Source of the DNA: Bactrocera neohumeralis
Taxonomy: Eukaryota; Arthropoda; Insecta; Diptera; Tephritidae
Assembly (NCBI RefSeq): GCF_024586455.1
Contig: NW_026089663.1
Location: forward strand, 1 to 64,000
DNA length: 64,000 nucleotides
Reading direction: 5' to 3'
Shown: positions 33,865 to 44,693 of the stretch, piece after piece
How positions within the stretch are numbered: position 1 is the first letter of the stretch
Layout of the letters: each line of letters opens with the position of its first letter
Made by a program: the position numbers and the translations under genes
Notes under the pieces: generated by a model
Database searches by the model: none
What the model saw: the letters and a program-made list of their open reading frames with translations, nothing else
Told to the model about the DNA's origin: nothing

Positions 33865-34933
33865 CTATCCACTTGCAGGCGAAGTATATTTGGGTGCACA
33901 GCCTAATGAACAGCGGTCGCTTGGTATTGCGCGCAATCTTGTTATGCGACTCAGCAACCAATATTTGGACAGGGGGGCGAATATTACGATGGACAACTTT
34001 TTCACAAGTTATGAACTGGCGGAAGATTTGCTTCTGTGGAATACTACGTTGGTGGGCACAATACGAGGCAATAAGCCACAATTGCCAAAACTATTTACAT
34101 CCTTTGAAGAGGCAAAAAAAAAGGTGTTTTTGAAGCTGTGATTTGTTTTTCAAAACCAATGCAATTAGTAAGATTTACAACACATTCGAAGAAAAATGTG
34201 CTAGTGCTTTCAACTGCTCATGCCAGCGAAGATGTAAACCCTATAACAAAAAAACCACAAGTCATACATGATTATAATGAGCATAAAGGTGGTGTTGATA
34301 CTTTTGACAAAATGCTACGTGGATTTTCTGGCAAAAGAAAAACAAACCACTGGCCCATGGGATTATTTTATAATATGCTGGATATTGCTGGGCTTGCAGC
34401 GTTCAGGCTGTTTGATGTTAGTCACCCTATGTGGAACACCCATAAGTCTGAAAAGCGTAAAATATTTTTGAAAGAACTCTTTATGGAGCTAGCGCAAAAG
34501 CAATTACAAAACCTATGCAAAACAAAAATTAATTCTACAACTAAAATTGCATTGGACTTGATCAATTTCAAACGGTTTCCTGCAGTGGTGAGTTCGCGTC
34601 CATCAATAAAGGTAAGTTTATTTTATTTCAAAATTAGTTCAGTTTCAAATTTATTCACTATTTTCTTTCTTGACACAGGTCAACACTTTGAAACGGCGGT
34701 GTGAAACCTGCAAAACTAATAAGATCGATAATAAAACAACAGCAGTTTGTGACCATTTCCTTATTCCGACATGCACCAAACACTATATAAGGACGTGTGA
34801 AAAGTGCTATTTTGCAAAATACAATGCCGAAGCTGAAACGGACTCAGACAACGATGAATATGTGGACAATACTCCAAAAACGTCTACACCCAATCAAAAT
34901 ATATCAGAAAGACAGAGAAGAATTTCACCCATT
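33858..34933 (+). pseudogene. piggyBac transposase, C-terminal half with an intron
   Basis: piggyBac transposases cut and paste at TTAA. Readable blocks are NYPLAGEVYLGAQPNEQRSL, NITMDNFFTSYELAEDLLLW, GTIRGNKPQLP, then after a shift in an A run near 34118 FEAVICFSKPMQLVRF and YNEHKGGVDTFDKMLRGFSG (with the Asp expected in KGGVD) and NHWPMGLFYNMLDIAGLAAF. A GTAAGT...ACACAG intron (34612-34678) joins in phase to a Cys/His-rich C-terminal domain (RRCETCKTNK, CDHFLIPTCTKHY, CEKC). The N-terminal half, with the first catalytic Asp residues, is absent. Confidence 0.85.
34612..34678 (+). other. Probable 67-bp spliceosomal intron in the piggyBac gene
   Basis: Donor GTAAGT follows AAG, and acceptor TTTCTTTCTTGACACAG precedes GTCAACACT. 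Removing it joins RPSIK to VNTLKRRCETC in the same phase and carries the frame into the Cys/His-rich domain. Without splicing the first frame runs into a stop before that domain. Confidence 0.7.
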
Positions 34934-35539
34934 TGAGCAGTTCGAAATTAAAACTTTATTTGATTTTCATATTTTTCAAAAAAAATACATTTGTTTCTAG
35001 CAATAATCCCAAGTTTCATTAAATTATTTACATAAACATGCGAAATATTGGCATTTCTATAAAAAAAAAACGTCTTAAAAGTCTAAATTTCCATACAAAA
35101 TACATTACTGGGCACTGAGTGCCCACGTCACGAGATTAAGTTGTACAGCTATGTCACGGTTCTAAGGTTAACCAGCTGGGCAGCGGCATCTTCTCAATTA
35201 AGAGACCGGACATTCCAGGTGTATGTCCTCAAATCGTAATCCTGAGTAGGGATGGTTCGCCTTTATTTTGGAGTTGTTTTATAGGCGCTTTTGGTTATTG
35301 TGAGTCGCTAAGTGTCTGAGAAAGTGTGCAGTTCTTGGTACCAGGGAAATTATCTTCGGGTTTATTCCAATAAGTATTGCCGTAAGTACGTAGGTTGCCA
35401 TCTGGCGACTTACAACTTTATCATGAAGTTTGCAAACGAGCAATATTTGTGTTGCCTACAGTTACTTAAATATTAATTTCAGTCAAAAATTGCAATTAAA
35501 TCGCGATCAATTTTTGGGGATGAAGCTAAATTAAAAACT

Positions 35540-35825
35540 AGTGATTATCGATGCTGTGGTGAATCCGATCGAGAAAGTAGATCACTACAAGACGAATTTT
35601 GTGAATGTCGCCCAAAATCAGTTCTTGTTCCAGGACCTATCGATGCTGTGCGCAAACTGATATTGCATGATTGTTATGTGAGCTATCGTGGGATTGAGAC
35701 AATTATAGGCATTAGTGGGACCAGCATATATTCAATATTGCCAGAGCATTTGAATGTAGAAAATTTATTTTTCACTTAGCTTCCCACACAATTTGTTGAT
35801 CGCTCAAAAAAGTCTCGTGCCGATT
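35540..35825 (+). pseudogene. MLE2 transposase, N-terminal part
   Basis: Reads SRSLQDEFCECRPKSVLVPG, IDAVRKLILHDCYVSYRGIE, IIGISGTSIYSILPEHL and FVDRSKKSRAD, matching the DNA-binding region of mariner transposases (ITLGISGTSIHSILHEHL-type). A stop lies near the end. The last codons continue beyond the LINE insert at 38436. Confidence 0.8.
35815..35825 (+). repeat. Target-site duplication, left (11 bp)
   Basis: TCGTGCCGATT, identical to 38436-38446, flanks LINE-R copy F. Confidence 0.9.
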
Positions 35826-38435
35826 CTCTTCTTCTTAATTGGCGTAGACACCGCTTACGCGATTATAGCCGAGTTAACAACAGTCGTTTCTTCTTTTCGC
35901 TACGTGACGCCAATTGGATATTCCAAGCGAAGCCAGGTCCTTCTCCACTTGGTCGTTCCAACGGAGTGGAGATCTTCCTCTTCCTCCGCTTCCCCCGGCG
36001 GGTACTGCGTCGAATACTTTCAGAGCTAGAGTGTTTTCGTCCATCCAAACAACACGACCTAGCCAGCGTAGCCGCTGTCTTTTAATTCGCTGAACTATGT
36101 CAATGTCGTCGTCTATCTCGTACAGCTCATCGTTCCATCGAATGCAATATTCGCCGTGGCCAACGCGCAAAAGACCATAAATCTTTCGCAGAACTTTTCT
36201 TCCGAAAACTCGTAACGTCGACTCATCGGTTGCTGTCATCGTCCAAGCCTCTGCACCATACAGCAGGAAGGGAATTATGAGTGACTTATAGAGTTTGGCT
36301 TCTGTTCGTCGAGAGAGGACTTTACTTTTCAATTGCCTACTCAGTTCGAAGTAGCACCTGTTGGCAAGAGCAATCCTGCGTTGGATTTCCAGGCTGACAT
36401 TGTTGGTGGTGTTAATACTGGTTCCTAACTATACGAGATTATCTACAACTTCAAAGTTATGACTGTCAACAGTGACGTGAGAGGAAAGTCGCAAGTGCGA
36501 CGACTGTTTGTTTGGTGACGAGATATTTCGTCTTTCCCTCGTTCACTGCCAGACCCATTTTCTGTGCTTCCTTGTCCAACCTGGAGAAACCAGAACTAAC
36601 GGCGCAAGTGTTGAGGCCGATGATATCAATATCATCGGCATACGCCAGCAGCTGTACACTCTTATAGAAGATGGTACCTTCTCTATTTGGTTCTGCGGCT
36701 CGAACTATTTTCTCCAGAAGCAGGTTGAAGAAGTCGCACGATAGGGTGTCGCCTTGTCTGAAACCTCGTTTGGTATCGAACGGCTCGGAGAGGTCCTTCC
36801 CGATTCTGACGGAGCTTTTCGTGTTGCTCAATGCCAGCTTACACAGCCGTATTAGTTTTGCGGGAATACCAAATTCAGACATCGCGGCATAAAGGCAGCT
36901 CCTTTTCGTGCTGTCGAAAGCAGCTTTGAAATCGACGAAGAGGTGGTGTGTGTTGATTCTTCTTTCACGGGTCTTTTCCAAGATTTGGCGCATGGTGAAT
37001 ATCTGGTCGGTTGTTGATTTTCCAGGTCTAAAGCCACGCTGATAAGGTCCAATCAGTTTGTTGACGGCGGGCTTTAATCTCTCACACAATATGCTCGGTA
37101 GAACCTTATATGCGATGCTGAGGAGGCTAATCCCACGGTAGTTGGCGCAGATTGTGGGGTCTCCTTTTTTATGGATTGGGCCTAGCACACTTAAATTCCA
37201 ATCGTTGGGCATGCTTTCGTCCGACCATATTTTACGAAGAAGCATGCATGCTCCTTATCAGTTCTTCGCCGCCGTGTTTGAATAGCTCGGCCGGCAATCC
37301 GTCGGCCCCTGCCGCTTCGTTGTTCTTCAGGCGGGTAATTGCTATTCCAACTTCTTCATGGTCAGGCAATGGAACGTCTGCTCCATCGGCATCTCCTGGC
37401 GTTGTTCGTTCACTGCCATTCAGCAGGTTGGAGAAGTGTTCCCTTCATAATTTAAGTATGCTCTGGCCATCGGTGACTAGATCACCTTCGGGGGTTCTAC
37501 AAGAGTATGCTCCGGTTTTGAAATCTTCTGTATGCAGCCGCATTTTGTCGTAGAATTTTCGAGCACTACTCCTGGCGGCCAGTTTGTCAAGCTCTCCATA
37601 CTCACGCATTTCGGCCTCTCTCTTTTTCTGTCTGTAAATGCGTCTTGCTTCAAGATAGTGGTCCGAGTCGATGTTAGGACCTCGTCGCCAGGCACAATTT
37701 TGACATCGTGGCGGGGGCAGCTCTCATAAGCGCGTTCCAAGCGCTCATAGAAGGCATCTTTGGTCACATTGTCCTTCTCTTCCGTCGGGGCGTGGGCGCA
37801 AATCAGCGATATGTTGAAGAACCTCGCTTTGATGCGGATTGTGGCTAGACGTTCATTCACCGGAGTGAATGATAGTACTCGGCGACGAAGTCTCTCTCCC
37901 ACCACGAATCCAACACCAAACTTGCGCTCCTTTATATAGCCACTGTAGTAAATGTCACAAGGACCTACTCGTCTCTGTCCTTGTCCCGTCCATCGCATTT
38001 CTTGGACGGCGGTGATGTCAGCCTTTATTTTCGCGAGGACATCAACCAGCTTGGCAGCGGCACCTTCCCAATGAAGGGTCCGTACATTCCAGGTGCATGC
38101 CCTTATATCGTAGTCCTGATTTTGTTTGCCATGGTCGTCATCAAAAGGGGGGTCTCTCATCCGAGACAGTTGGTAATCTTTCATTGGGGGGCTTTTTACG
38201 TGGCTGGTCCCTAACCCAGCGCACAACCCTATTTAGGGGATGTTTCGACTTCTCACTTTAGCTCGCCTTCGAACGGATGTTCTTAGGCTACCCAGAGGAT
38301 ACTTAGTCAAAGAACGGAAGTTGTGAGCTGCTTGAGCCATGTGTAAAAGAATCGTTTCTGGCCACTCCCAAGTGAATGGCGATCAGAGAACTTTTTTCAC
38401 TTGCGTGAACTTCTACACATGACTCCATCCTCCTG
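35826..38435 (-). mobile_element. LINE-R copy F, full-length ends, internal deletion
   Basis: On the minus strand it starts AGGAGGATGGAGTCATGTGT and ends GTCTACGCCAATTAAGAAGA, giving the full extent of both ends between 11-bp duplications. It is 2610 bp, about 0.6 kb shorter than copy C because of internal loss in the endonuclease C-terminus and linker. Confidence 0.9.
35874..38226 (-). pseudogene. LINE-R copy F endonuclease/reverse transcriptase, broken
   Basis: The endonuclease (37477-38226) keeps YDIRACTWNVRTLHWEGAAA, QEMRWTGQGQ and CPRHDVKIV. A deletion then jumps from the GDFNA site to the SDHYL region and into the linker. The RT frame (36466-37245) is continuous from PIHKKGDPTICANYRGISLL through LFVDFKAAFDST and RGFRQGDTLSCDFFNLLLE to LLAYADDIDIIG and AVNEGKTKYL. 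After a break the C-terminal tail (35874-36332) has SLIIPFLLYGAEAWTM and RWLGRVVWMDENT. The RT core is the most complete in the window; the endonuclease lacks catalytic segments. Confidence 0.88.
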
Positions 38436-38446
38436 TCGTGCCGATT
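38436..38446 (+). repeat. Target-site duplication, right (11 bp)
   Basis: TCGTGCCGATT, partner of 35815-35825. Confidence 0.9.
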
Positions 38447-39020
38447 GGAAGAGAGAAATTAAAAAAAAAATGTACGATAACGAAGTTTCGAAATACGTCT
38501 ATGATAACATGATAGCTGATGAATCATGGATTTATACTTATGATCCCGAAAGTAAGCAGTAGTCGACTGTATGAGTGTTTCAAAATGAGTCGAATCCAAC
38601 CAAAGCGGTTCGCGCAGGAAGCACTTTCAAGCAAAAGGTTGCCGGTTTTTGTGGAAATCCTGGACTTACAACCATACCAACAGAACTACACAGAACAGTA
38701 AACTATTTTTGTTCCAAGTGTCTTTCAAGAAATCAGGGAAACCAACTAACGAATACGGTACACTCTTCACCACGATCATTTGAGCTCTCAAACAACGACT
38801 AAAACAATTGCTCTTTTAAGTCATCCACCGTAAAATCTTGACTTAGCACCGAATGACTTCTTTTAGTTCACGTACGAAAAAGAAATAAAGTACAAGGTAC
38901 AACGTTAAGAGGCGGTTGATACGTTCAAAACGCATGTTTTGGAGATACTTCAATCAGAGTGGCAAAGGTGCATGAATAATAACGCATATAAAAGTGAATA
39001 AATCTCAATAGATAATATTT
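38436..39020 (+). pseudogene. MLE2 transposase, catalytic part
   Basis: Reads RADWKREIKKKMYDNEVSKY, ADESWIYTYDPESKQ (first catalytic Asp), FQNESNPTKAVRAGSTFKQK and VAGFCGNPGLTTIP. Further on, after shifts, it has a degenerate SSQTTTKTIALLSHPP and LAPNDFF block where the later catalytic Asp residues belong, and EAVDTFKTHVLEILQSEWQR near the C-terminus. Multiple stops. Confidence 0.8.
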
Positions 39021-39239
39021 TGAAAAACAATAAAGCGACTTTCGATGAATAATATTTGTTTTGGAAATATAAAAGACAATCTACGTTGTTGTGTTATGTA
39101 CATATGTATATTGTCAGCTAATACCGCTGTTTGATGTTGCTGCATAATTAAAACATTTAGGCTTTGAAGTACTATTAGTACGTTTTTCTTTAAGGATTGT
39201 GGGACTTCTTTTATACGTAAAATTGTTTATTACTGCGGG

Positions 39240-39437
39240 ACAGTTATCCAGGATAAAGGCTGTTTCCTTCATCCGTCAAGGTCAGTGTATATTTTATATA
39301 TAATATATGTATATATAAAATATTTGGATTCCGATCATCTGGTTGACATTTTACATATTAAGGTATTATCCTGGCTTTGATTCTTATAAGTTGCACAAGT
39401 GTGAAATGTTCGGTCGCACCCGAATTAGCGCTTTACT
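39240..39437 (-). repeat. Repeat N family, terminal fragment N6
   Basis: Ends AAATGTTCGGTCGCACCCGA, the inverse of the N start, after TTTGGATTCCGATCATCTGG. Only about 200 bases match. Confidence 0.55.
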
Positions 39438-39719
39438 CGTATCACTTGTTTTTTTTTACTATTTATAAATTTTATAGATCTCAGTTGCCTCTTGTAATGT
39501 ATTAAATAATAATATAAATAAATAATTTTATATTCATCAAGTAAAACTGTGGTATATGTACATATGTATGTACGTACTTTTCCTTTTGCATTATTAATTT
39601 AGAGTGTTTAAGCACACAAATATATTACAAACGCTAACAGGTGTTAGCTGAGTGGTAATTTCGACTTAAAGAAATATTGAAAATATTTAGAAACACTAAA
39701 ATGCAGGAAGTGTTCCAGT
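39438..39719. other. AT-rich intergenic, nothing recognised
   Basis: No supported feature. Confidence 0.5.
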
Positions 39720-40605
39720 GGGTTCATTAAGGTATCATCATCAATCTTATGGAGTGAAGTCACCCGGATGTTATGTGATTGTTATATGGGGAATAAGTCA
39801 AGTTTTCGTCCAATTTTAGGCACAAAGATACACTGATATCGGAAAAATACGCTCTCTCAGTTTCATAAAGATTACTCATAAGTTGGCGGATATATGGGCT
39901 ATAAATTCATTTCGAATTTGGAAAATCGGTGTGTTAGATGAAGTTGTGTTTTATAGAAACTAGCTGTGGTTGCAAACCGCTTTCGCTTATTTTCGCACTG
40001 TGAAATTAGAATGTCAGACGAAAGATGTACATATGTATACCAAACTTGGTTGAAATCGGTCTAGCCAGTCTTAAGACATGTGAATTTACCCAAAATTGGG
40101 CGGTGACACGTATATTGCCCAATTTTGACATCGGTTTTTTTAAAGTCTTGTCATACTATCTCGGGGGTAAAATTTAATGTCTCTTGTGTATTTCGTTACT
40201 GATTTATCTTACTTATAGTAGTTTTTATAAGTCTCGTTTATGAGGAGGAAGCGGAGTTACCATCCGATTTCATCCATTTTCACAGTGTCGGTAGGAATTC
40301 CCATAATATTTGTGCACAACAAATTTGTTGTTGTAGTTTTAGTGATTTACGAGATATCTACAAAAAACTTACTTGAGTGTTCGGTCACGCCCAATTATTC
40401 AAACGTGCCCCTTGCTACTGAGATCACCTATGCCCAAAAAGAGTTGTATATCTTAATTTAATGCTTACTTATGACACATTATTTGTTTTCAGTTAATGCC
40501 ATTTGGTGGGCGTGGCAGTTGTCCGATTGCGCCCATCTACAACCGCTTTGTGAACAACCCATCATACTATATACTATACATTGTAAGTAGCAACATGTTG
40601 CAGAT
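39720..40605 (+). mobile_element. Repeat N-related element, subfamily 2, copy N7
   Basis: Plus-oriented: ATCCGATTTCATCCATTTTC and CACAGTGTCGGTAGG are the inverse of blocks in N4 and N5. GGGCGTGGCAGTTGTCCGAT and the closing GTAGCAACATGTTGC match the 3' region of N1-N3. It shows that subfamilies 1 and 2 share ends and are one superfamily. Confidence 0.55.
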
Positions 40606-40639
40606 GGACAAAAAATAAGACGGGTGCATATTCCATCAG

Positions 40640-41785
40640 CCCTTGTCTCTTGATTCACTGAACTATTTCAATGTCGCCGTATATCTCATACAGCTTACCG
40701 TTCCGACGACTGCGGTAATCGCCGCAGTGACGTCCGAGCCAAGGCGCGAATGCGATGACTGTTTTTTTTGATGACAGGAGAAATTTCATCTTGTCCTCTT
40801 TCATAATCGTACGCTTCACTTCCTTATTCAGTGTGGACAAAGTTGGGCTAAACGAGCGGTCGTTGATCTATTCCACCATCAAAATTTCGGAAATAAGGCT
40901 CGCCATTTCCAGATGTTACGTTTTCCTCGCCGTTCAGCATTCTTTAGAAGTGTTCTCTCCATAACTTTGGTATGCTCTGAACATCAACCACTAGACCACA
41001 ACTTTGGGTCTTACAAAAGTATGCTTCGGACTTAAAACTTTCCGTTAGTCGCCGCTTCTTTTCGTTGAATTTTCCAGCAATACTCCTGTCAGTCAGCTTG
41101 TCAAACTCTTCACACTCACGCATTTAAGCTCTTCTTTTTTTGTTTGCAAATGCGTCTCGCTTCCTTCTTCAACTAGGTTGTTCGCTTTCTCTCCACGGCG
41201 ACGTGACAGTCCTCATCGTACCAGCTGTTCTTTTGGTGTTTACGAAAACCAATGATTTCGCTTGCCAATGTACGTAAATAAGTAGTTGGAAATGGCGTTC
41301 CACAGTTCTCTTATACCGAGTTGCCTATTCTCAGAGAGCGGAAGTGCAAGTCGAGTAGAAAACTGTTTCACTGGCAGTTGTGATAGAAGTTTAGATGTCG
41401 TATCTTCCCTGTCTTTGTTGGCGAGCGTTTTTTGCTGTACTGAGGCGGCTGTGAGTCGTTGTTAGCTCTTCGGAGCGTACGCACGTCCAGGACACTGGAT
41501 ACATAGCGTCAACACAATATTCACAACATGATCGATCTGGTTTCGAACTTTTTGATCCGCAGACAGCCAAATAGCTTCATGAATTTTCGTCAGCTGAACA
41601 GCGTAACCTTCCCAGTTTAGGGATTGGACTTTCCAGGTGAATGCCCTGAAATTATTACGTTTTCTGTGATCGTCATCAAAAGCAGGGTATTTCATCCGAG
41701 GCTATTATTTCTTATTCATTAAAAATGAATTTCCACGAGGGTCCCATACCGAGCGCATAACCTCGTTAGGCGAGTACATAAAGTT
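40640..41785 (-). mobile_element. LINE-R copy G, severely decayed
   Basis: Minus-strand pieces are readable in the order expected: LSSKKTVIAFA-type and NGKLYEIYGDIEIVQ (C-terminal, 40655-40840), RT-linker sequence at 40930-41170, and endonuclease-start sequence at 41462-41760 (inverse of WKVQSLNWEG). Most of the RT is missing. Confidence 0.75.
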
Positions 41786-42384
41786 TTCTATACATTTATA
41801 CAGCGAGCTATGGGAGCATTAGACTTCAGCGAACTCTTAAACCGAAAATGTCGAATTGGTTCCGCTGAAGCTTCCTCTCTTTTAGTCGTAACCTCATGCT
41901 CCACACGGGGTGGCTACCGCATCTTACACAAGGGTTGCTCACGTTTTCAGGGTACGCGGCGAGGAAACAAGTTAAGGAATTGGGCCATACGACTGTAACT
42001 GCAGAAGCATGACTATACCCCATTACACCCCTAAATTTTTACTATACACTAATTTAGACTGTTCTCACTGTCGTTGGAGATTTATAAAAAAAAAGCCGAT
42101 ATTAGCATTTTTTGTCGCCACAACTGTGTTATGTGGGCTTCGACAGCCTCACTCCTCATAGTTTTTTTTTTAACTTTTTACTTGAAATTGCTTTAATTGT
42201 TCATTTCTTATTTGTTTAATTTTTTCACTTTGATGGTTTGAGATATCTAAATCACCTGCAATAATGTGCTGTATTTCCTACCTGACAAACAGACTGAGTA
42301 ATCCGTCTGTCAATCCTTTTGGAAATTTCACAAAGGGAGATCTTGAGTAAACAGTTACATACAGACGGAAGACCCGCCTTCAGT
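41786..42384. other. Intergenic, nothing recognised
   Basis: A 62-codon frame at 41810-41998 has no recognisable domain. The rest is AT-rich. Confidence 0.45.
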
Positions 42385-43825
42385 TCCAGTCCACGTTCCA
42401 AAGTCCTAACATCGACTCGGACCACTATCCTGTTGCAGCCAAGGCATGCACCCACATCTGTGCAGCGTAAAATGCTCGTCAACAAACACAAGAAAACTCG
42501 ATGTCGAAAAGCTGCAATCACTGAAATCACAACAGACAGCTGAACGACTTTCTACTCGGCTTGGTTTTCGGAAAATGCAAAAGAACAGCTACTACGGTGA
42601 GGAGGGCCATGTCTCAGTGGAGAGGTCCCGAGAGCTAAGGAAGGTAGCAAGACGCATTTGTAGACAAACAAAGAGGGAAGCCGAAATGCGTAAGTATGAA
42701 GAGCTTGACAAGCTGGCCGACAAGGATGCTACGACTAACAGAAGGTGGCTTTAGGCCTGTTAAATCAGCAACTAACTAGATATTCACCATGCACCAAATC
42801 TTGGAAAAGACCCGGGAAAGAGAATCGACAATCACCGCCTCTTCGTCGATTTCAAAGCTGCCTTTGACAGCACGAAAAGTAGCTGCTTATATGCTACGTT
42901 GAGCAACACCAAAAGTTCCGTCAGGACCTCTCCGATACCAAACGAGATTTCAGACAAAGCGACTCTCTTTCGTCTGACTTCTTCAACCTACTTCTGGAGA
43001 AAATAATTCTAGCTGCAGAACTAAACCGAGAACTAAAGAGTGTACAGCTGCCGGCGTATGGTGATGATATTGACACCCTAGCCGCCTTGCTCAGGTACGA
43101 GGCCGACCTAAAACCTCTGCCGTACTTTGGGTCCGGCACCTGCCTGCATTTAGGTACAAACCACAGCCACCACGAATCTCCACAAAGGGCCAAACCCAAT
43201 AAGCAGATTGGAGTAAACTCCAAGGGCAAACTGCTCCCCGTGGTACCAGGTTATAGTTTCTGGTGAGACTTTGTAGCTTTTGCTACTGCCAGTGGAGCTC
43301 CCTAAATCCCAAACTCAATGACTGGTGACATTTGTCGTTTCAACAACAAATGCCTTTATATTAGGAATTAATATAAAATATATATTATCATAACAAAAGG
43401 AAAACTCTATAAGTCACTCATTATTCCCGTGCTGCTATATGGTGCAGAAGTATGGACAATGACAACATCTGATCAGTCGAAGTTACGGATTTTAGAGAGC
43501 AAGGTTCTGAGAAAGTTTTATGGTCCTTTGCGCGTTGGCAAATGCGAATATCGCATTCGATGGAACGATGAGCTGTATGTGATATACAACGACATTGACA
43601 TAGTTCAGCGAATTAAGAGACAACGTAGACGAAAACACTCCAACTCTGAAAGTATTCGACGCAGTACCCGCCGGGGGAAGCAGAGAAATAGGAAAACCAC
43701 CACTCCGTTGGAACGACTAGATGAAGAAGGACCTGGCTTCGCTTGGAATCTCCAATTGGTACCACCTTGCAAAAAGAAGAAAACAAGCTATAACCGCAAA
43801 AGCGGCCAGTAAAGAATAAAAAGAA
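42385..43825 (+). mobile_element. LINE-R copy H, decayed, split by a GC-rich block
   Basis: The left part (42385-43078) runs from the endonuclease end (ATCGACTCGG, ACCACTATCC) through the linker (RRICRQTKREAEMRKYEELD near 42650) to RT motif B and just past a YADD-like GATGATATTGAC. After the block at 43079-43394 it resumes at 43395 with SLIIPVLLYGAEVWTM and FERKVLRKFYGPLR-like tail sequence to about 43825. Deletions are frequent. Confidence 0.75.
43079..43394. other. Unclassified 316-bp block inside LINE-R copy H
   Basis: Its first two thirds are much more GC-rich than the surroundings (CTCAGGTACGAGGCCGACCT, GGTCCGGCACCTGCCTGCAT). It sits between LINE segments that are adjacent-but-not-contiguous in other copies. 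I see no reading frame of a known family, no duplication at its edges and no second copy in the window. Confidence 0.5.
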
Positions 43826-44224
43826 TTTCTTCATATATCACATTTTTTGTAACAAATGAATTCAACAAGTGTTAATGGGGATTTTTTTTGTCAAATTGAA
43901 ACTTTTTTAAGATGGGGATTGTGCTGTCAAGTGTTATGTTGTTATGTCCTTCATCCTGTCATTTCATTTCGGACGTGCCTTGATTAGAAGCAAATAGTCA
44001 GCGATAATAATTGCTTTGTGTTTATATTTTTAAACATATTGTTGAGTGCATTCATATAATCGAATTATTCAAATGTATACTATGTTATTTGTAAAAACAT
44101 TTTTTGTGCATACGGATGATTTATTCTTATGTAACAGATGCAACTTGCTTTTAATTTCATTTATTCTATTTTATATGAAGGAAAAATACCACGAGCCAAA
44201 CGAAGCAAATATAGGAACGCGTAG
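43826..44224. other. AT-rich intergenic, nothing recognised
   Basis: No supported feature. Confidence 0.5.
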
Positions 44225-44535
44225 GAGGGAGTCATGTGTAGAAGCTCATGCAGGTGAAGAAAGTTCTCTGATTGCCATTCACTCGGGAGTGGTAACAAAC
44301 GATTCTTTTACATATGGCTTAAGCAGCTCACGACTTCCGGTTTTTGACCATTGCATCCTCTGGGTCGCCAAAGAACATCTGTTTGAACTCTAGCTAAGGC
44401 GAGAAAGCGATCCATATATCCCCAGGGTTGTGCGCTGGGCTTGGGATTGGGAATTAGTTGTTTTCGAATCGGTAAGCCATTAACCAGGTCGATCATGTTG
44501 TGATGGACGGAAGACACGTCTCCAATCTTTTAGAT
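44225..44535 (+). mobile_element. LINE-R copy I, 5' fragment
   Basis: Starts GGAGGGAGTCATGTGTAGAA like copy A and follows its 5' leader to GGTTGTGCGCTGGGCTTGGG. It then jumps to the endonuclease region before SVLDVR (GGAAGACACGTCTCCAATCT) and stops. Confidence 0.8.
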
Positions 44536-44693
44536 GTGCGGATTGATAAATGTAAACTAACAAGCAATATTTTCAATTTATGAAGTAAAACAATATAAGC
44601 TGTAATAACAAGCTTTTTTCTTTTTTAAACTAAACTTAATTCCTAAGTATGATGATATTTGTTATTTTCTTAGATTCTTAAGAAATCTTTCAG

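Larger units (their letters stand above)
33858..35167 (+). mobile_element. piggyBac-type transposon, left half deleted
   Basis: Only the C-terminal half of the transposase and the right end survive. The right end finishes CTAAGG beside TTAA (35168-35171), the target and terminal dinucleotide pattern of piggyBac elements. The left boundary lies inside coding sequence against LINE-R copy E. Confidence 0.75.
33111..35260 (-). mobile_element. LINE-R copy E, interrupted by a piggyBac remnant
   Basis: The 3' part (33111-33857) begins with the reversed LINE-R 3' end. A short endonuclease-start piece in the same orientation follows the TTAA at 35168-35171 (inverse of the WNVRTLNWEG and QLVD coding region, to about 35260). 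Between them lies piggyBac sequence. The middle of the LINE is absent, so part of it was lost together with the left half of the piggyBac element. Confidence 0.75.
35480..39020 (+). mobile_element. Mariner remnant MLE2, split by LINE-R copy F
   Basis: Transposase N-terminal sequence lies at about 35480-35825 and the remainder at 38436-39020, both on the plus strand. Identical 11-bp repeats mark the edges of the insert. The TIRs are not clear. Confidence 0.75.

Noticed and set aside
36671..36892. Long frames antisense to LINE-R RT
   Set aside because: Recurrent shadows (also at 13150 and 19759) of the conserved RT coding strand.
41810..41998. 62-codon frame between LINE-R copies G and H
   Set aside because: No homology that I can name and no flanking structure; too short to support.
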